Origin: Cyclobacteriaceae bacterium
GTDB lineage: Bacteria > Bacteroidota > Bacteroidia > Cytophagales > Cyclobacteriaceae
Direction of reading: 5' to 3'
Length of the DNA stretch: 64,000 nucleotides
NCBI GenBank assembly: GCA_019638255.1
Contig: JAHBUD010000001.1
Location: forward strand, 2,046,001 to 2,110,000
Positions 24,862 through 33,421 of this stretch are shown here, piece by piece (positions within the stretch are counted from its first letter, which is position 1; every line of letters starts with the position of its first letter). The notes under the pieces are model-generated. The model ran no database searches and was not told where the DNA came from. It saw nothing but the letters and a program-made list of their open reading frames with translations. The position numbers were made by a program, and so were the translations under genes.

Positions 24862-25272
24862 ATGAAAATCAGCTTTACCTTTTCCATTATTCTACTACTT
24901 ACTAGTTGTCAGCAACCAACATCGCCTGCCATAGTAGATGTACCCAAAACAGAGAAGGGAATGATTAAAGTAACCATACTCTACCCGAACGGTGATGGTA
25001 AAACTTTTGACATGGATTACTACGTCAACACGCACATGCCAATGGTAGCAAGTTTACTGGGCGATTCGCTGAAATACTTTGCCATAGATAAAGGAATTGC
25101 CAGCGGGGCCCACGATACACCGGTTCCATTTTTGGCTATTGGTTATCTATACTTCAATAAACTTTCGGCCTTTCAAAATTCTTTCCGGCCCAATGCTGAG
25201 AAAATAAGAAGTGATATACCGAATTATACCAACATTCAACCCATTGTTCAGATCAGCGAAGTGCTTGAGTAA
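24862..25272 (+). CDS. EthD-domain lipoprotein
   Basis: The 136-residue protein has a lipoprotein signal (MKISFTFSIILLLTSCQQ). The mature part, from about residue 32, is an EthD-type dimeric alpha/beta-barrel: IKVTILYPNGDGKTFDMDYYVNTHMPMV, where the D-Y-Y-x-x-x-H-M-P pattern is the family hallmark. The family was named after a gene beside ethyl tert-butyl ether degradation genes. The catalytic role, if any, is unknown, and an extracytoplasmic lipid anchor is unusual for this otherwise cytoplasmic family. Confidence 0.85.
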   Translation: MKISFTFSIILLLTSCQQPTSPAIVDVPKTEKGMIKVTILYPNGDGKTFDMDYYVNTHMPMVASLLGDSLKYFAIDKGIASGAHDTPVPFLAIGYLYFNKLSAFQNSFRPNAEKIRSDIPNYTNIQPIVQISEVLE

Positions 25273-25304
25273 TATCATAACATTAAAGAATATATTGCTG
25301 ATGT

Positions 25305-25799
25305 ATGCATATTTCATTTACTCATCTTACCACGGATCAACTTCCAGAAATTAAAGCCATCTACGACTGGTACATTAAAAACGCTACTGCTACATTTCAT
25401 ACCGAACCCATTACACTTGAGCAGTTGCAGGAATTTATTTTTATCGATCATCCGCTGTACAAATCCTTTTTGATTCATGCAGACGGTGAACTGGCGGGCT
25501 ATTGTTTCTTAACCTATCACAAAAAACGTCCAGCCTATGATCGTACAGCCGAAATCAGCATTTACCTGAAGCCTGAGTTTGCCGGCAAAGGTATTGGGAA
25601 AGCTTCATTGAAATACCTGGAAGATGTAGCCAGGGAAATTGGATTGAAAAACCTGGTAGGTGTGATTACCGGTGACAACACGTCTAGCATGGCGTTGTTT
25701 GAAACGGCTGGTTTTTTAAAGTGTGCACACTTTAAAAATGTAGGGGAGAAGTTCGGAAAGGTGCTGGATGTGGTGGCGTATCAGAAAGAGATTGGGTAA
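25305..25799 (+). CDS. GNAT acetyltransferase, phosphinothricin/methionine-sulfone acetyltransferase type
   Basis: The 164-residue single GNAT domain begins with the PAT-like pattern LPEIKAIYDWYIKNATATFHTEP. It has the acetyl-CoA binding loop PEFAGKGIGKASLKYL followed by VGVITGDNTSSMALFETAGF. Relatives acetylate the amino group of small amino-acid analogues such as phosphinothricin, methionine sulfone or sulfoximine. It is separated from the EthD gene by 32 bases on the same strand and could be co-transcribed. Confidence 0.88.
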   Translation: MHISFTHLTTDQLPEIKAIYDWYIKNATATFHTEPITLEQLQEFIFIDHPLYKSFLIHADGELAGYCFLTYHKKRPAYDRTAEISIYLKPEFAGKGIGKASLKYLEDVAREIGLKNLVGVITGDNTSSMALFETAGFLKCAHFKNVGEKFGKVLDVVAYQKEIG

Positions 25800-25909
25800 G
25801 GACAACGTAACAAGAGCCACTGAGTGTTTATAGTAATTTAAAATCCACCAATATTCTTCTCAATTACAAGCCTGTATTCTATTTTTAAGGAAATTTAAAA
25901 CCTTATACG

Positions 25910-26473
25910 ATGATTGGATTAGTAATTTCTATTGGCATCGTTGTGATACTGGTCTTCTATGTGATCAGCATCTACAACAACCTTGTTAAACTCAGAATAA
26001 GAAGAGAAAACGCCTTCGCTGACATTGATGTACAGCTGAAACAGCGTCATGACCTGATCCCTCAACTAGTTAACACGGTAAAGGGTTATATGAAGCACGA
26101 AGAAGGTGTGCTTACCAAAGTTACTGAAGCCCGGAGCCGGGCCATGAGTGTTACGGGTATTGATAATAAAATCATGGCTGAACAACAATTATCTACTGCC
26201 ATGGCAGGTTTGCGTATTCAAATTGAGGCATACCCCGACCTAAAAGCGAATACCAACTTTATGCACCTTCAGGCAGAAATTTCTGACATTGAAAATAAAC
26301 TGGCTGCAGTGCGCAGGTTCTTTAACTCGGCTACAAAGGAGTTAAACACTGCTATTCAAGTGTTTCCCAACGTAATCTTTGCCGGTATGTTTGGCTTTAA
26401 AACAGCGGCTATGTTTGATTTAGGCGAGGAGCGTGCCGCTGCTACCAAAGCCCCGGACATCAACTTTAATTAA
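25910..26473 (+). CDS. lemA: LemA family protein
   Basis: The 187-residue protein has one N-terminal membrane helix (residues 2-22) and a long helical domain. The LemA core RENAFADIDVQLKQRHDLIPQLVNTVKGYM is followed by a helical hairpin with the conserved FPNVIFAGMFGF near the C-terminus. LemA proteins are membrane-tethered helical bundles of uncertain role that recur beside HtpX-type proteases. Here the metalloprotease starts 3 bases after the lemA stop, so the pair forms an operon. Confidence 0.93.
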   Translation: MIGLVISIGIVVILVFYVISIYNNLVKLRIRRENAFADIDVQLKQRHDLIPQLVNTVKGYMKHEEGVLTKVTEARSRAMSVTGIDNKIMAEQQLSTAMAGLRIQIEAYPDLKANTNFMHLQAEISDIENKLAAVRRFFNSATKELNTAIQVFPNVIFAGMFGFKTAAMFDLGEERAAATKAPDINFN

Positions 26474-26476
26474 CCT

Positions 26477-27415
26477 ATGGCGGGTTATGTGGGAATCCAG
26501 GCACAGATAAGCCGGAACAACCGGATGTCTGTGTTTTATCTAATTGCTTTCCCTGCGCTGGTATTGGCTTGCGTGTATGCTTTCCTGTATTTTGTTTCAG
26601 GCGATGAATACCAGGGTCCAGACATTGAGCAGGTTAATTATTCCTTTCTGGTTGTATCACCTTGGGTTACCGGCATTGTGCTCATCTGGTTTTTGATAGC
26701 ATTCTCTTTTCACTCTAAGATTATTGACTCCGCAACGGGATCACGAACATTGGAGCGGAGGGAGAATATGCGCGTGTATAATCTTGTGGAGAATTTATGT
26801 ATGTCGGAAGGCATGACCATGCCAAAGGTGCATATCATTGAAGATCCAGCCCTTAATGCATTTGCCAGCGGATTATCGGAAAAAAGTTATACCGTAACCC
26901 TTACCCGGGGCATTATTGATAAACTAAACGATCAGGAACTTGAAGGTGTGATTGCCCATGAGTTGATGCACATCCGCAATCGTGATGTGCGCTTGTTGGT
27001 CATCACCATAATCTTTGTAGGGATTTTTTCGTTTGTTGTTCAGATCTTATTCCGGAACGTATTGTATGGTTCTCGTGGAAGCAAGAAAGATAACAAGGGG
27101 GCAATCATTGCATTGGTGATTGCTGCTGTTGCCTATTTTCTGGCCTTGCTTTTTCGCTTCGGGCTCTCGCGCAAGCGCGAATACATGGCCGATGCCGGTG
27201 CCGCAGAAATGACCCGTAACCCGCAGGCGCTCGCTTCTGCTTTACGAAAGGTATCTGGTAACTATGAAGTAAGTGCCGTTAAGAGTGATGATGTAAAGGA
27301 AATGTTTATTCATAATCATCCGGATAAGTCATCGGGCTTTATGGGTGGACTTGAAGGATTGTTTGCAACGCATCCGCCTATTGAAAAGCGAATACAGGTG
27401 CTGGAACAGTTTTAG
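26477..27415 (+). CDS. htpX: M48 membrane metalloprotease (HtpX type)
   Basis: The 312-residue protein has membrane segments at about residues 19-41 and 55-78. The zinc-protease motif HELMH lies in EGVIAHELMHIRNRDV. Two further membrane segments follow, and a third zinc ligand Glu is in REYMADAGAAEMTRNPQALASAL. The C-terminal THPPIEKRIQVLE is also typical. HtpX-like proteases degrade misfolded membrane proteins. Tight linkage to lemA supports the assignment. No heat-shock promoter is apparent. Confidence 0.92.
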   Translation: MAGYVGIQAQISRNNRMSVFYLIAFPALVLACVYAFLYFVSGDEYQGPDIEQVNYSFLVVSPWVTGIVLIWFLIAFSFHSKIIDSATGSRTLERRENMRVYNLVENLCMSEGMTMPKVHIIEDPALNAFASGLSEKSYTVTLTRGIIDKLNDQELEGVIAHELMHIRNRDVRLLVITIIFVGIFSFVVQILFRNVLYGSRGSKKDNKGAIIALVIAAVAYFLALLFRFGLSRKREYMADAGAAEMTRNPQALASALRKVSGNYEVSAVKSDDVKEMFIHNHPDKSSGFMGGLEGLFATHPPIEKRIQVLEQF

Positions 27416-27430
27416 CCAATAACCTTCCCA

Positions 27431-28174
27431 TTATCCGATTAGGATAAATTTCAGCCCTGCAGAAATTAAGACCACGAAAAGGAAACTGATAATTACCTGG
27501 TTGTTGAATTTGCCAGAACCCAGGTGCGAACCGGCATAGCCCCCAACGATTACTGCGGGTACGAAAAAAATAATCTCATACGGAAGATTGTTAAACGCCA
27601 CATAGTTTCCAGCTAAGCCAAGCACTGAATTGCAAAAGATAAAAAGAGCTGCAACACCTGATGTATTTCGCAGTGAAGCGTAACCAAGCATAATAATTAG
27701 AGGTGATAGAAAAATACCACCACCAACGCCAAGCAATCCTGAAGTAAGACCAATGATTGCTCCAATGAGTAATGCTATCAGCGGATTGATTTCCCGTACT
27801 TTGTCAGCAGGTTTAACAAATTGACGAAAGAGTAACAACGCACCCGAAGCAATAAGAAAAATTCCGGCAAACTTTTTAAACCAATACGGATCAAGATTAA
27901 GATAACCCCCGATAAAGGCAAAGGGTATTGAGGTGATGGCGAATAATAGAAATACCTTCCGGTCGAAGTATCCGGCTTTAATGAATTTATAGGAGGCAAT
28001 CAGCGACACAATGATGTTAAGGGTAAGCGAAATGGGTTTCATCGATTCAATGGGGAAGGAGAGAAATGCCATTACGGCCAGATACCCTGATGCACCAGCG
28101 TGGCCTACCGAAGCATACAGGAAGGCAATCAGCAGGAACAAAATACTACAATACAGTATGATGTCAGGCTCCAT
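27431..28174 (-). CDS. TauE/SafE-family membrane exporter
   Basis: The 247-residue protein has about eight membrane segments and the internal duplication of the TauE/SafE (DUF81) family, with GVGGGIFLSPLIIMLG in the second half and ASVGHAGASGYLAVM in the first. Such proteins move sulfite, organosulfonates or other small anions across the inner membrane. No sulfur gene is adjacent, so the substrate is unknown. It converges with the HtpX gene. Confidence 0.9.
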   Translation of the reverse strand: MEPDIILYCSILFLLIAFLYASVGHAGASGYLAVMAFLSFPIESMKPISLTLNIIVSLIASYKFIKAGYFDRKVFLLFAITSIPFAFIGGYLNLDPYWFKKFAGIFLIASGALLLFRQFVKPADKVREINPLIALLIGAIIGLTSGLLGVGGGIFLSPLIIMLGYASLRNTSGVAALFIFCNSVLGLAGNYVAFNNLPYEIIFFVPAVIVGGYAGSHLGSGKFNNQVIISFLFVVLISAGLKFILIG

Positions 28175-28240
28175 GAAGCCAAGATAATATTTAATTGGAT
28201 GCAGGGGCAGTGATGGATATATTTATGAATCTGATTGCCA

Positions 28241-28662
28241 ATGGAACAACGTCTTACACTAATAACACTCGGAGTAACCGATGTAAAGCGAGCCACTGAA
28301 TTTTATGAACAAAAGTTTGGTTGGACGAGATCAACCTCAAGCAATGATCACATTACTTTCTTTTTGCTTAATGGAATCATGCTCTCACTTTTTAAACGGA
28401 GTCGTTAGCTGAAGACGCTACCGTAAGTTCTGCGGGAATTGGTTTTAAGGGCTTTACCTTGGCGTGGAACGCAAGAAGCGAAGCCGAGGTGGATCGCATT
28501 GTGCAGGACTTGAAAAAAAGGGGTGTTATTGTTGTGAAAGAACCACAAAAAGTTTTTTGGGGTGGGTATAGCGGTTATGTAATGGATGTGGATGAAAATC
28601 TATGGGAAATTGCGTTTAACCCCTTCTTGCCGATCGATGAGCATGGCAATATTATGCCTTAA
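28241..28662 (+). pseudogene. VOC (glyoxalase/bleomycin resistance) family gene with a frameshift
   Basis: From ATG 28241 the frame encodes a VOC start (MEQRLTLITLGVTDVKRAT, then EFYEQKFGW) up to MLSLFKRSR, where a stop comes at 28406. The next frame continues the same domain without a break, with SLAEDATVSSAGIGFKGFTL and then DENLWEIAFNPFLP up to 28662. A one-base change around 28386-28404, where CTTTTTAAA offers a slippery run, would restore a protein of about 139 residues. It is either a recent pseudogene or a sequencing error. The intact C-terminal half could be miscalled as a 67-residue gene from TTG 28459. Confidence 0.8.
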
Positions 28663-28824
28663 GGATAGACTGACCTATCAAATTAAACAATGCTTCTTCC
28701 TTAATTCTCACCATTAAATCATACCTTTGTAACGCAACTGTGAGCGATTCAATTTTAGCCGTCCTTTCAGCTGCATTTGAGAATAGAGAATTCTTTTATC
28801 ACTAAACCACTCTTTACGTAAACT

Positions 28825-29280
28825 ATGGCCAGATCACAGGAAACATTCAGCAAAAAGGAAGCAGAAAAAAGAAAACTTCAAAAGCGTAAAGAAAAGGAGC
28901 AACGCAGAGAGGAACGAAAAGCCAACGCCAAGGAAGGTAAAAGCCTGGAAGAAATGTTTGCCTATGTAGATGAAAACGGTAATCTTTCCAGCACTCCTCC
29001 CGATCAGTCAAAAAGGAAGGAAATCAAGGAAGAAAATATTTTGCTGGGTGCACGCAAGGAGGAACCAGTTGACCCTGCTGATCTGATTCGTACCGGAAAA
29101 GTTACGTTTTTCAACCAAGGTAAGGGTTTCGGTTTTATACGCGATTTAAAAAGCCAGGAAAGCGTTTTTGTTCATATTAATGGATTACAAACGCCAATAG
29201 CTGAGAATGATATGGTAACTTTTGAAGTTGAGCGCGGGTTGAAGGGGCTCAACGCTGTAAAGGTTAAGAAGAAAATGTAA
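28825..29280 (+). CDS. cold-shock domain protein with charged N-terminal extension
   Basis: The 151-residue protein has a highly charged helical N-terminal half (residues 1-45 mostly Lys/Glu/Arg, then an acidic linker). The cold-shock domain from about residue 88 is TGKVTFFNQGKGFGFIRD with RNP1 KGFGFI, followed by SVFVHINGL as RNP2. It is probably an RNA chaperone with an additional RNA- or ribosome-contact tail. A TACCTTTG -7 box lies at 28722-28729. It converges with a classical cspA-like gene, and the two share a bidirectional terminator. Confidence 0.88.
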   Translation: MARSQETFSKKEAEKRKLQKRKEKEQRREERKANAKEGKSLEEMFAYVDENGNLSSTPPDQSKRKEIKEENILLGARKEEPVDPADLIRTGKVTFFNQGKGFGFIRDLKSQESVFVHINGLQTPIAENDMVTFEVERGLKGLNAVKVKKKM

Positions 29281-29302
29281 TTCAGCTCATGAGAATAAAC
29301 TG

Positions 29303-29330
29303 AAAAAGTCACGGGCGACCGTGACTTTTT
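29303..29330. terminator. bidirectional terminator between two cold-shock genes
   Basis: AAAAAGTCACGG (29303-29314) and CCGTGACTTTTT (29319-29330) form a perfect 12-bp stem with a GCGA loop. A and T runs on the two sides serve both strands. Confidence 0.88.
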
Positions 29331-29353
29331 GTTTTTTAGAAAGTGATTAAGGC

Positions 29354-29545
29354 TTAATTTAATACTTTTACGTTTACTGCATTCATACCTTTTCTGCCAC
29401 GTTCGGCATCGTATTCAACCTGGTCGTTCTCACGGATCTCATCAATAAGACCTGAAGAATGAACGAAGATGTCTTCACTTGAATCACTGGGTTTAATGAA
29501 TCCAAAACCTTTGGTTTCATTGAAAAATTTCACTGTTCCTTGCAT
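29354..29545 (-). CDS. CspA-type cold-shock protein
   Basis: This is a 63-residue single cold-shock domain: MQGTVKFFNETKGFGFIK with RNP1 KGFGFI, and DIFVHSSGL as RNP2. It binds single-stranded RNA and DNA and acts as an RNA chaperone. The 5' untranslated region may be about 165 bases long if the TACCTTTG box at 29717-29724 is its promoter, which would fit the long regulated leaders of cold-shock mRNAs. Confidence 0.95.
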   Translation of the reverse strand: MQGTVKFFNETKGFGFIKPSDSSEDIFVHSSGLIDEIRENDQVEYDAERGRKGMNAVNVKVLN

Positions 29546-29716
29546 TGTTAAAAATTGTTAAAGAATTAATTGTTTTTACGTGTACGAAGCACCTAGTCTA
29601 AATAATTGCAGTACCGCTTCTGATAATTTATTCCGGAATGGAATGAATGGGAAGGATTATGAAACTAAAAAGTCAATCCAACAACTACTTGAAGGATTCT
29701 AAATGTTAATACGGTT

Positions 29717-29724
29717 CAAAGGTA
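29717..29724 (-). promoter_or_regulatory. -7 box candidate for cspA, giving a long leader
   Basis: TACCTTTG on the minus strand matches TAnnTTTG. A TTTGG lies upstream at a short 15-base spacing, so the call is tentative. The remainder of the 383-base gap (29546-29928) contains no gene; the cspA leader occupies one side and the padR promoter the other. Confidence 0.4.
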
Positions 29725-29900
29725 GCCAATACATTGTCCCAAACCTATTTATTTAACATGGCGCGGACATTTTATTTTTGACGGTGCACAAAACATCGTT
29801 TTAGGTCTATTACTGTGTTTAGTTTGGCCTAGCTAATTAGCTTCATTCAACAATCGGTCGACTTTTTTAGCTATTTGTTAAACAAAATATAGACTAATCC

Positions 29901-29926
29901 GTATATTTGATTTACAAAGTATATAC
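29901..29926 (+). promoter_or_regulatory. padR promoter -7 box with overlapping inverted repeat
   Basis: TATATTTG (29902-29909) matches the phylum's -7 box. The bases GTATAT at 29901 and ATATAC ending at 29926 form an inverted repeat across the likely start of transcription, a typical place for PadR autoregulation. The padR start codon is at 29929, so the leader is very short. Confidence 0.5.
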
Positions 29927-29928
29927 AA

Positions 29929-30261
29929 ATGAGTAAAGAATACCTCGGAGAGTTTGAAGAACTGGTGCTGACTATGGTAGGGATTTTGGGCGAAGAGGCC
30001 TATGGAAACGCCATTGTTCAGGAAATTAAGGACCGTTTGGGGCGCGAAGCCAACCTGAGTGCGGTACATGTTACCCTTTACCGGTTAGAGGACAAGGGAC
30101 ATGTAAAATCGCGGATGGGCGGGGCCTCGAACACGCGGGGAGGAAGAAGAAAGCGCATCTTCACCATTACCAATGCCGGTGTGGCCATGCTGAAAGTGAT
30201 GAAAGAAGCGCGCGCTGATTTATGGAAACTGGTGCCGCAACTGAAAGTTGTATCCGTTTAA
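29929..30261 (+). CDS. PadR-family transcriptional regulator
   Basis: The 110-residue protein is a PadR winged helix: EFEELVLTMVGILGEEAYGNAIVQEI, then SAVHVTLYRLEDKGHVKSRMG and the wing with RGGRRKRIFTITNAG. It has only a short C-terminal dimerisation helix, as in subfamily 2. It is followed after 2 bases by a large ABC permease gene, a recurrent pairing in Bacteroidota in which PadR represses its own transporter operon. The inducing signal is unknown. Confidence 0.92.
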   Translation: MSKEYLGEFEELVLTMVGILGEEAYGNAIVQEIKDRLGREANLSAVHVTLYRLEDKGHVKSRMGGASNTRGGRRKRIFTITNAGVAMLKVMKEARADLWKLVPQLKVVSV

Positions 30262-30263
30262 CC

Positions 30264-32930
30264 ATGAGTCATCAAAACCATCCATCTAAACGAATGCTTC
30301 GATTTCTGCAGTGGTTTTGTCCACCTGCTTTAGTTGAAGGCATTGAGGGCGATTTGCTGGAAGCATTTGAACATGACCTAAAGGAGGTAGGCGAGAAGCA
30401 GGCACGTCAACGGTTTACATGGCGTGTGCTTCGTTTTTTCCGTATTGAAATTATTCTACGAAACCGATTCTCAGTACAATTCATCAATACCATTATGTGG
30501 AGGAATTATTTTAAAGTGGCCACACGCAACATGGCCAAACGAAAACTTTATTCATTTATCAATGCTATCGGATTAAGCATTGGTATAGCTTTTTGTGTCC
30601 TGATCTATTTGTATGTAGAAGATGAGAAAAGCTTTGATCAGTTTCATCATAATAAGGACCAGATTTATCGGCTGAATGAATCCAGTTACAGCGTTTGGGC
30701 TGCGCAGCGGGGCGAAGATCCAATGCATAAATCAGCTTATCTGCCCTTGCCGTTAGGCACAGCCATGAAAGATGAAATCCCGGAAATAAAATACCTGACT
30801 CGTTTTAATGATGGGGTTACAGCCATCTTTCGGTATGAGGATAAAGTTTTTACCGAACGGATCACTTTTGTGGAATCGGATTTCTTTAAGATGTTTTCGT
30901 TTCCAATATTAGCAGGTTCAGCCGATCAGCTTTTTAAGGATAAGCATGAAATTGTACTTACTCCTGAAATCGCCACCAAGTACTTTGGTAAGGATGATCC
31001 CATGGGTAAAATCATTACGTTGGATTTGCAAGGTGAAAAACAATTTACGGTTACTGGGTTGATTGAAGCGCCTCCTTCTAACTCAAGTCTCTCTTTTAAA
31101 ATTCTTGTTTCAACCGAGAACCAATTCTCGTACGAACGTAACCGTGAGCAATGGGGTAATTTTAGTTATCCAACCTTTATCCAACTCCATCAAAATGCTA
31201 ATCTCACCGACCTGAAGCAAAAGGCTGACAAGCTGATTGAACAAAAAATGGGCGATCGGCTGGAACGTTGGCGTAAAGATGGAAATATTCCGGAAGGATA
31301 CCCTGTGTTTGAATTGACTTATACCAATCTTGCCGATATCCACTTGGATACGGAAGTGAGTTGGGAAAAAGTAAGTGACCCAAAATATTCATGGATACTG
31401 GGTGGTATTGCTTTGCTGATTATTCTTATAGCGTCTATCAACTACATTTCACTGGCCCTTACTACCTCTGCTTCCCGAAAGATTGAAGTAGGTATACGTA
31501 AGGTGGTAGGAGCGCAAAAGAAGCAATTGGTTTCACAATTTGGTATGGAGTCAATGGTGCTGGCTTTTGTTTCTTTGCTTATTGGCTTAAGCCTGACATT
31601 TTTGTTTCTTCCGGCATTCAACGAGTTTACTGGCAAAGGTATCGTCATGGGTGATACCAATCTGATTCGACTTATTGGCGTAGCGTTTACAACAGCCATG
31701 GTGGTTGGCCTTATTGCAGGAAGTTATCCTGCGCTTTTTCTTTCAGGATTTTTACCGGCTGCCGTATTAAAGGGTGGTTTTACTTCTAAGTTAAGCGCAG
31801 GCTTTACCAAGCCCTTGGTTGTTTTTCAGTTTTTTCTTTCTGCCTCTATGATTATTTGTTCCGTTATTATGAATCGACAGATGGAATTTGTTGCCACTAA
31901 AGATTTGGGATTTGATCATGAGCAGGTATTGGTTATTCCAACCCAAACCGGTTGGAATGAGGAAGCAGATAAAGTAGTGGAACAATTCAGGAATAAACTA
32001 AACACCGAAACATCGGTTGTCCACGTAGCGGGAACCAGCTCCTCATTCAACCAGGGATGGTCGCGGTATGGCTACAAAATTAAGGAAGAAAATAAATCAG
32101 CTTATGTATATCGGGTTGATCCGGCTTATGCAGGCTTGTTAAATCTTGAGTTTATTGATGGAAGAAATTTTGATGAGTCCATAGCTTCCGACAGTACCGG
32201 CATAATCATCAATGAAGCCCTGGCACGTGATATGGATTGGAAGAATCCGTTAGATGAATATTTGAACTGGCGCGAAGACAGTGTCGGGCTTGGCTCAAGA
32301 GTTATTGGTGTGGTTAAAGATTATCACTTCCTGTCATTGGAACGCGATATTGAACCCATGTTTTTATCGATGGATAAAAAGAATACAGGCTACCTCACTA
32401 CCATGCTGGTTAAACTTTCACCAGGTGAGATTTCTGATAAACTGGAGCGGGTTAAGAAGGCCTGGACTGAACTTTATCCCGACAAACCGTTCGATTACAC
32501 CTTTATGGATCAGGACGTAGCAAACCAATATCAAACGTATAAGCGTTGGATGAAAATCACATCGCTGTCAACAAGCTTTGCTATTTTCATTGCATGCCTT
32601 GGATTATTCGGACTGGCCGGTATCAACGCCATTAACCGCACGAAAGAGATTGGGATACGCAAAGTCATGGGTGCTGAACTTTCCAACATTTTTGTGATGC
32701 TGAACAAGCAATACATTTGGCTGGCCATAATTGCTTTTGCTCTGGCTGCACCGGTTTCCTGGTATGTTATGGATAAATGGCTGGGAAGTTTTAAGTATGC
32801 CATACCAATGAGTTGGGAGTTGTTTGCAGTAAGCATGCTGACAGGGTTGGTTTTGGCATTGTTAACGGTAAGCTATCATGCAATAAAAGCTGCGCTTATT
32901 AATCCTGCCGAAACGTTGAAGTATGAGTGA
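30264..32930 (+). CDS. MacB/FtsX-type ABC transporter permease with PadR-linked prefix domain
   Basis: From the ATG at 30264 the protein has 888 residues; an in-frame start 42 bases earlier lies inside padR. The first 60 residues are a soluble prefix (MLRFLQWFCPPALVEGIEGD) found in permeases linked to PadR regulators. Two similar halves follow. Each has a membrane helix plus MacB-like periplasmic domain, then an FtsX block of three helices with the EIGIRKVMGA / IEVGIRKVVGAQ coupling motif. The ATPase subunit is not encoded next to it. Members probably move lipids, peptides or drugs, or act mechanically; the substrate is unknown. Confidence 0.9.
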   Translation: MSHQNHPSKRMLRFLQWFCPPALVEGIEGDLLEAFEHDLKEVGEKQARQRFTWRVLRFFRIEIILRNRFSVQFINTIMWRNYFKVATRNMAKRKLYSFINAIGLSIGIAFCVLIYLYVEDEKSFDQFHHNKDQIYRLNESSYSVWAAQRGEDPMHKSAYLPLPLGTAMKDEIPEIKYLTRFNDGVTAIFRYEDKVFTERITFVESDFFKMFSFPILAGSADQLFKDKHEIVLTPEIATKYFGKDDPMGKIITLDLQGEKQFTVTGLIEAPPSNSSLSFKILVSTENQFSYERNREQWGNFSYPTFIQLHQNANLTDLKQKADKLIEQKMGDRLERWRKDGNIPEGYPVFELTYTNLADIHLDTEVSWEKVSDPKYSWILGGIALLIILIASINYISLALTTSASRKIEVGIRKVVGAQKKQLVSQFGMESMVLAFVSLLIGLSLTFLFLPAFNEFTGKGIVMGDTNLIRLIGVAFTTAMVVGLIAGSYPALFLSGFLPAAVLKGGFTSKLSAGFTKPLVVFQFFLSASMIICSVIMNRQMEFVATKDLGFDHEQVLVIPTQTGWNEEADKVVEQFRNKLNTETSVVHVAGTSSSFNQGWSRYGYKIKEENKSAYVYRVDPAYAGLLNLEFIDGRNFDESIASDSTGIIINEALARDMDWKNPLDEYLNWREDSVGLGSRVIGVVKDYHFLSLERDIEPMFLSMDKKNTGYLTTMLVKLSPGEISDKLERVKKAWTELYPDKPFDYTFMDQDVANQYQTYKRWMKITSLSTSFAIFIACLGLFGLAGINAINRTKEIGIRKVMGAELSNIFVMLNKQYIWLAIIAFALAAPVSWYVMDKWLGSFKYAIPMSWELFAVSMLTGLVLALLTVSYHAIKAALINPAETLKYE

Positions 32931-32952
32931 ATAAGTTGATAGTGGAGAACCT

Positions 32953-33008
32953 AAACAATTGACAATGACCATGCTTGTCAGTTGAGGTTTTTCAACTGTC
33001 AATTGTTT
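32953..33008 (+). terminator. long stem-loop after the permease gene
   Basis: AAACAATTGACA (32953-32964) pairs perfectly with TGTCAATTGTTT (32997-33008). A smaller CAGTTGA/TCAACTG hairpin is possible inside. It is followed by T-rich sequence and lies 22 bases after the permease stop. Confidence 0.6.
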
Positions 33009-33031
33009 TCTCAGTTTTCTTACTTTTAAAC

Positions 33032-33421
33032 ATGAAAGTATTCGAGCAAACCTTAACCGTTCAACAGCGAGATATCGATGACCTTGACCATGTTAACAAT
33101 GTAGTATACGTTCAATGGGTGCAAGACATAGCCTCAGCGCACTGGAATACACTGGCAACTTCTGAGATCAGAAGAAAATACTCATGGGTAGTGATCAAGC
33201 ACGAAGTTGAGTATTTCAGTCCGGCATTTTTGCATGACAAGCTACTTGTTAAAACCTGGGTAGAAAAATCAGAGGGTGTCCGATCGGAGCGGCACGTGGA
33301 GTTTTATCATCATGAAGCAAATAAGCTTCTTGTGCGTGCCAGAACCATGTGGTGTTTACTCGATGCAAAAACCATGCGTCCGCGTAGAATTGAAGAGGAT
33401 ATTCTTCAGGTCTTTCACTAG
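33032..33421 (+). CDS. acyl-CoA thioesterase, YbgC/4HBT type
   Basis: The ATG at 33032 gives a 129-residue hot-dog protein; an upstream in-frame start lies in the terminator stem and is rejected. The family signature RDIDDLDHVNNVVYVQWVQD with the catalytic Asp, and the central helix that follows, are present. SWVVIKHEVEYFSPAFLHDKL is the matching beta-sheet part. It probably hydrolyses short or branched acyl-CoA. Its end overlaps the convergent DUF4136 gene by 4 bases. Confidence 0.9.
   Translation: MKVFEQTLTVQQRDIDDLDHVNNVVYVQWVQDIASAHWNTLATSEIRRKYSWVVIKHEVEYFSPAFLHDKLLVKTWVEKSEGVRSERHVEFYHHEANKLLVRARTMWCLLDAKTMRPRRIEEDILQVFH

Noticed and set aside
28459..28662. Separate 67-residue gene starting with TTG
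   Set aside because: It is the C-terminal half of the VOC domain, continuous with the frame starting at 28241 except for a frameshift.
30222..30263. Earlier start of the permease inside padR
   Set aside because: The start at 30264 gives the known prefix domain and a 2-base gap after padR.
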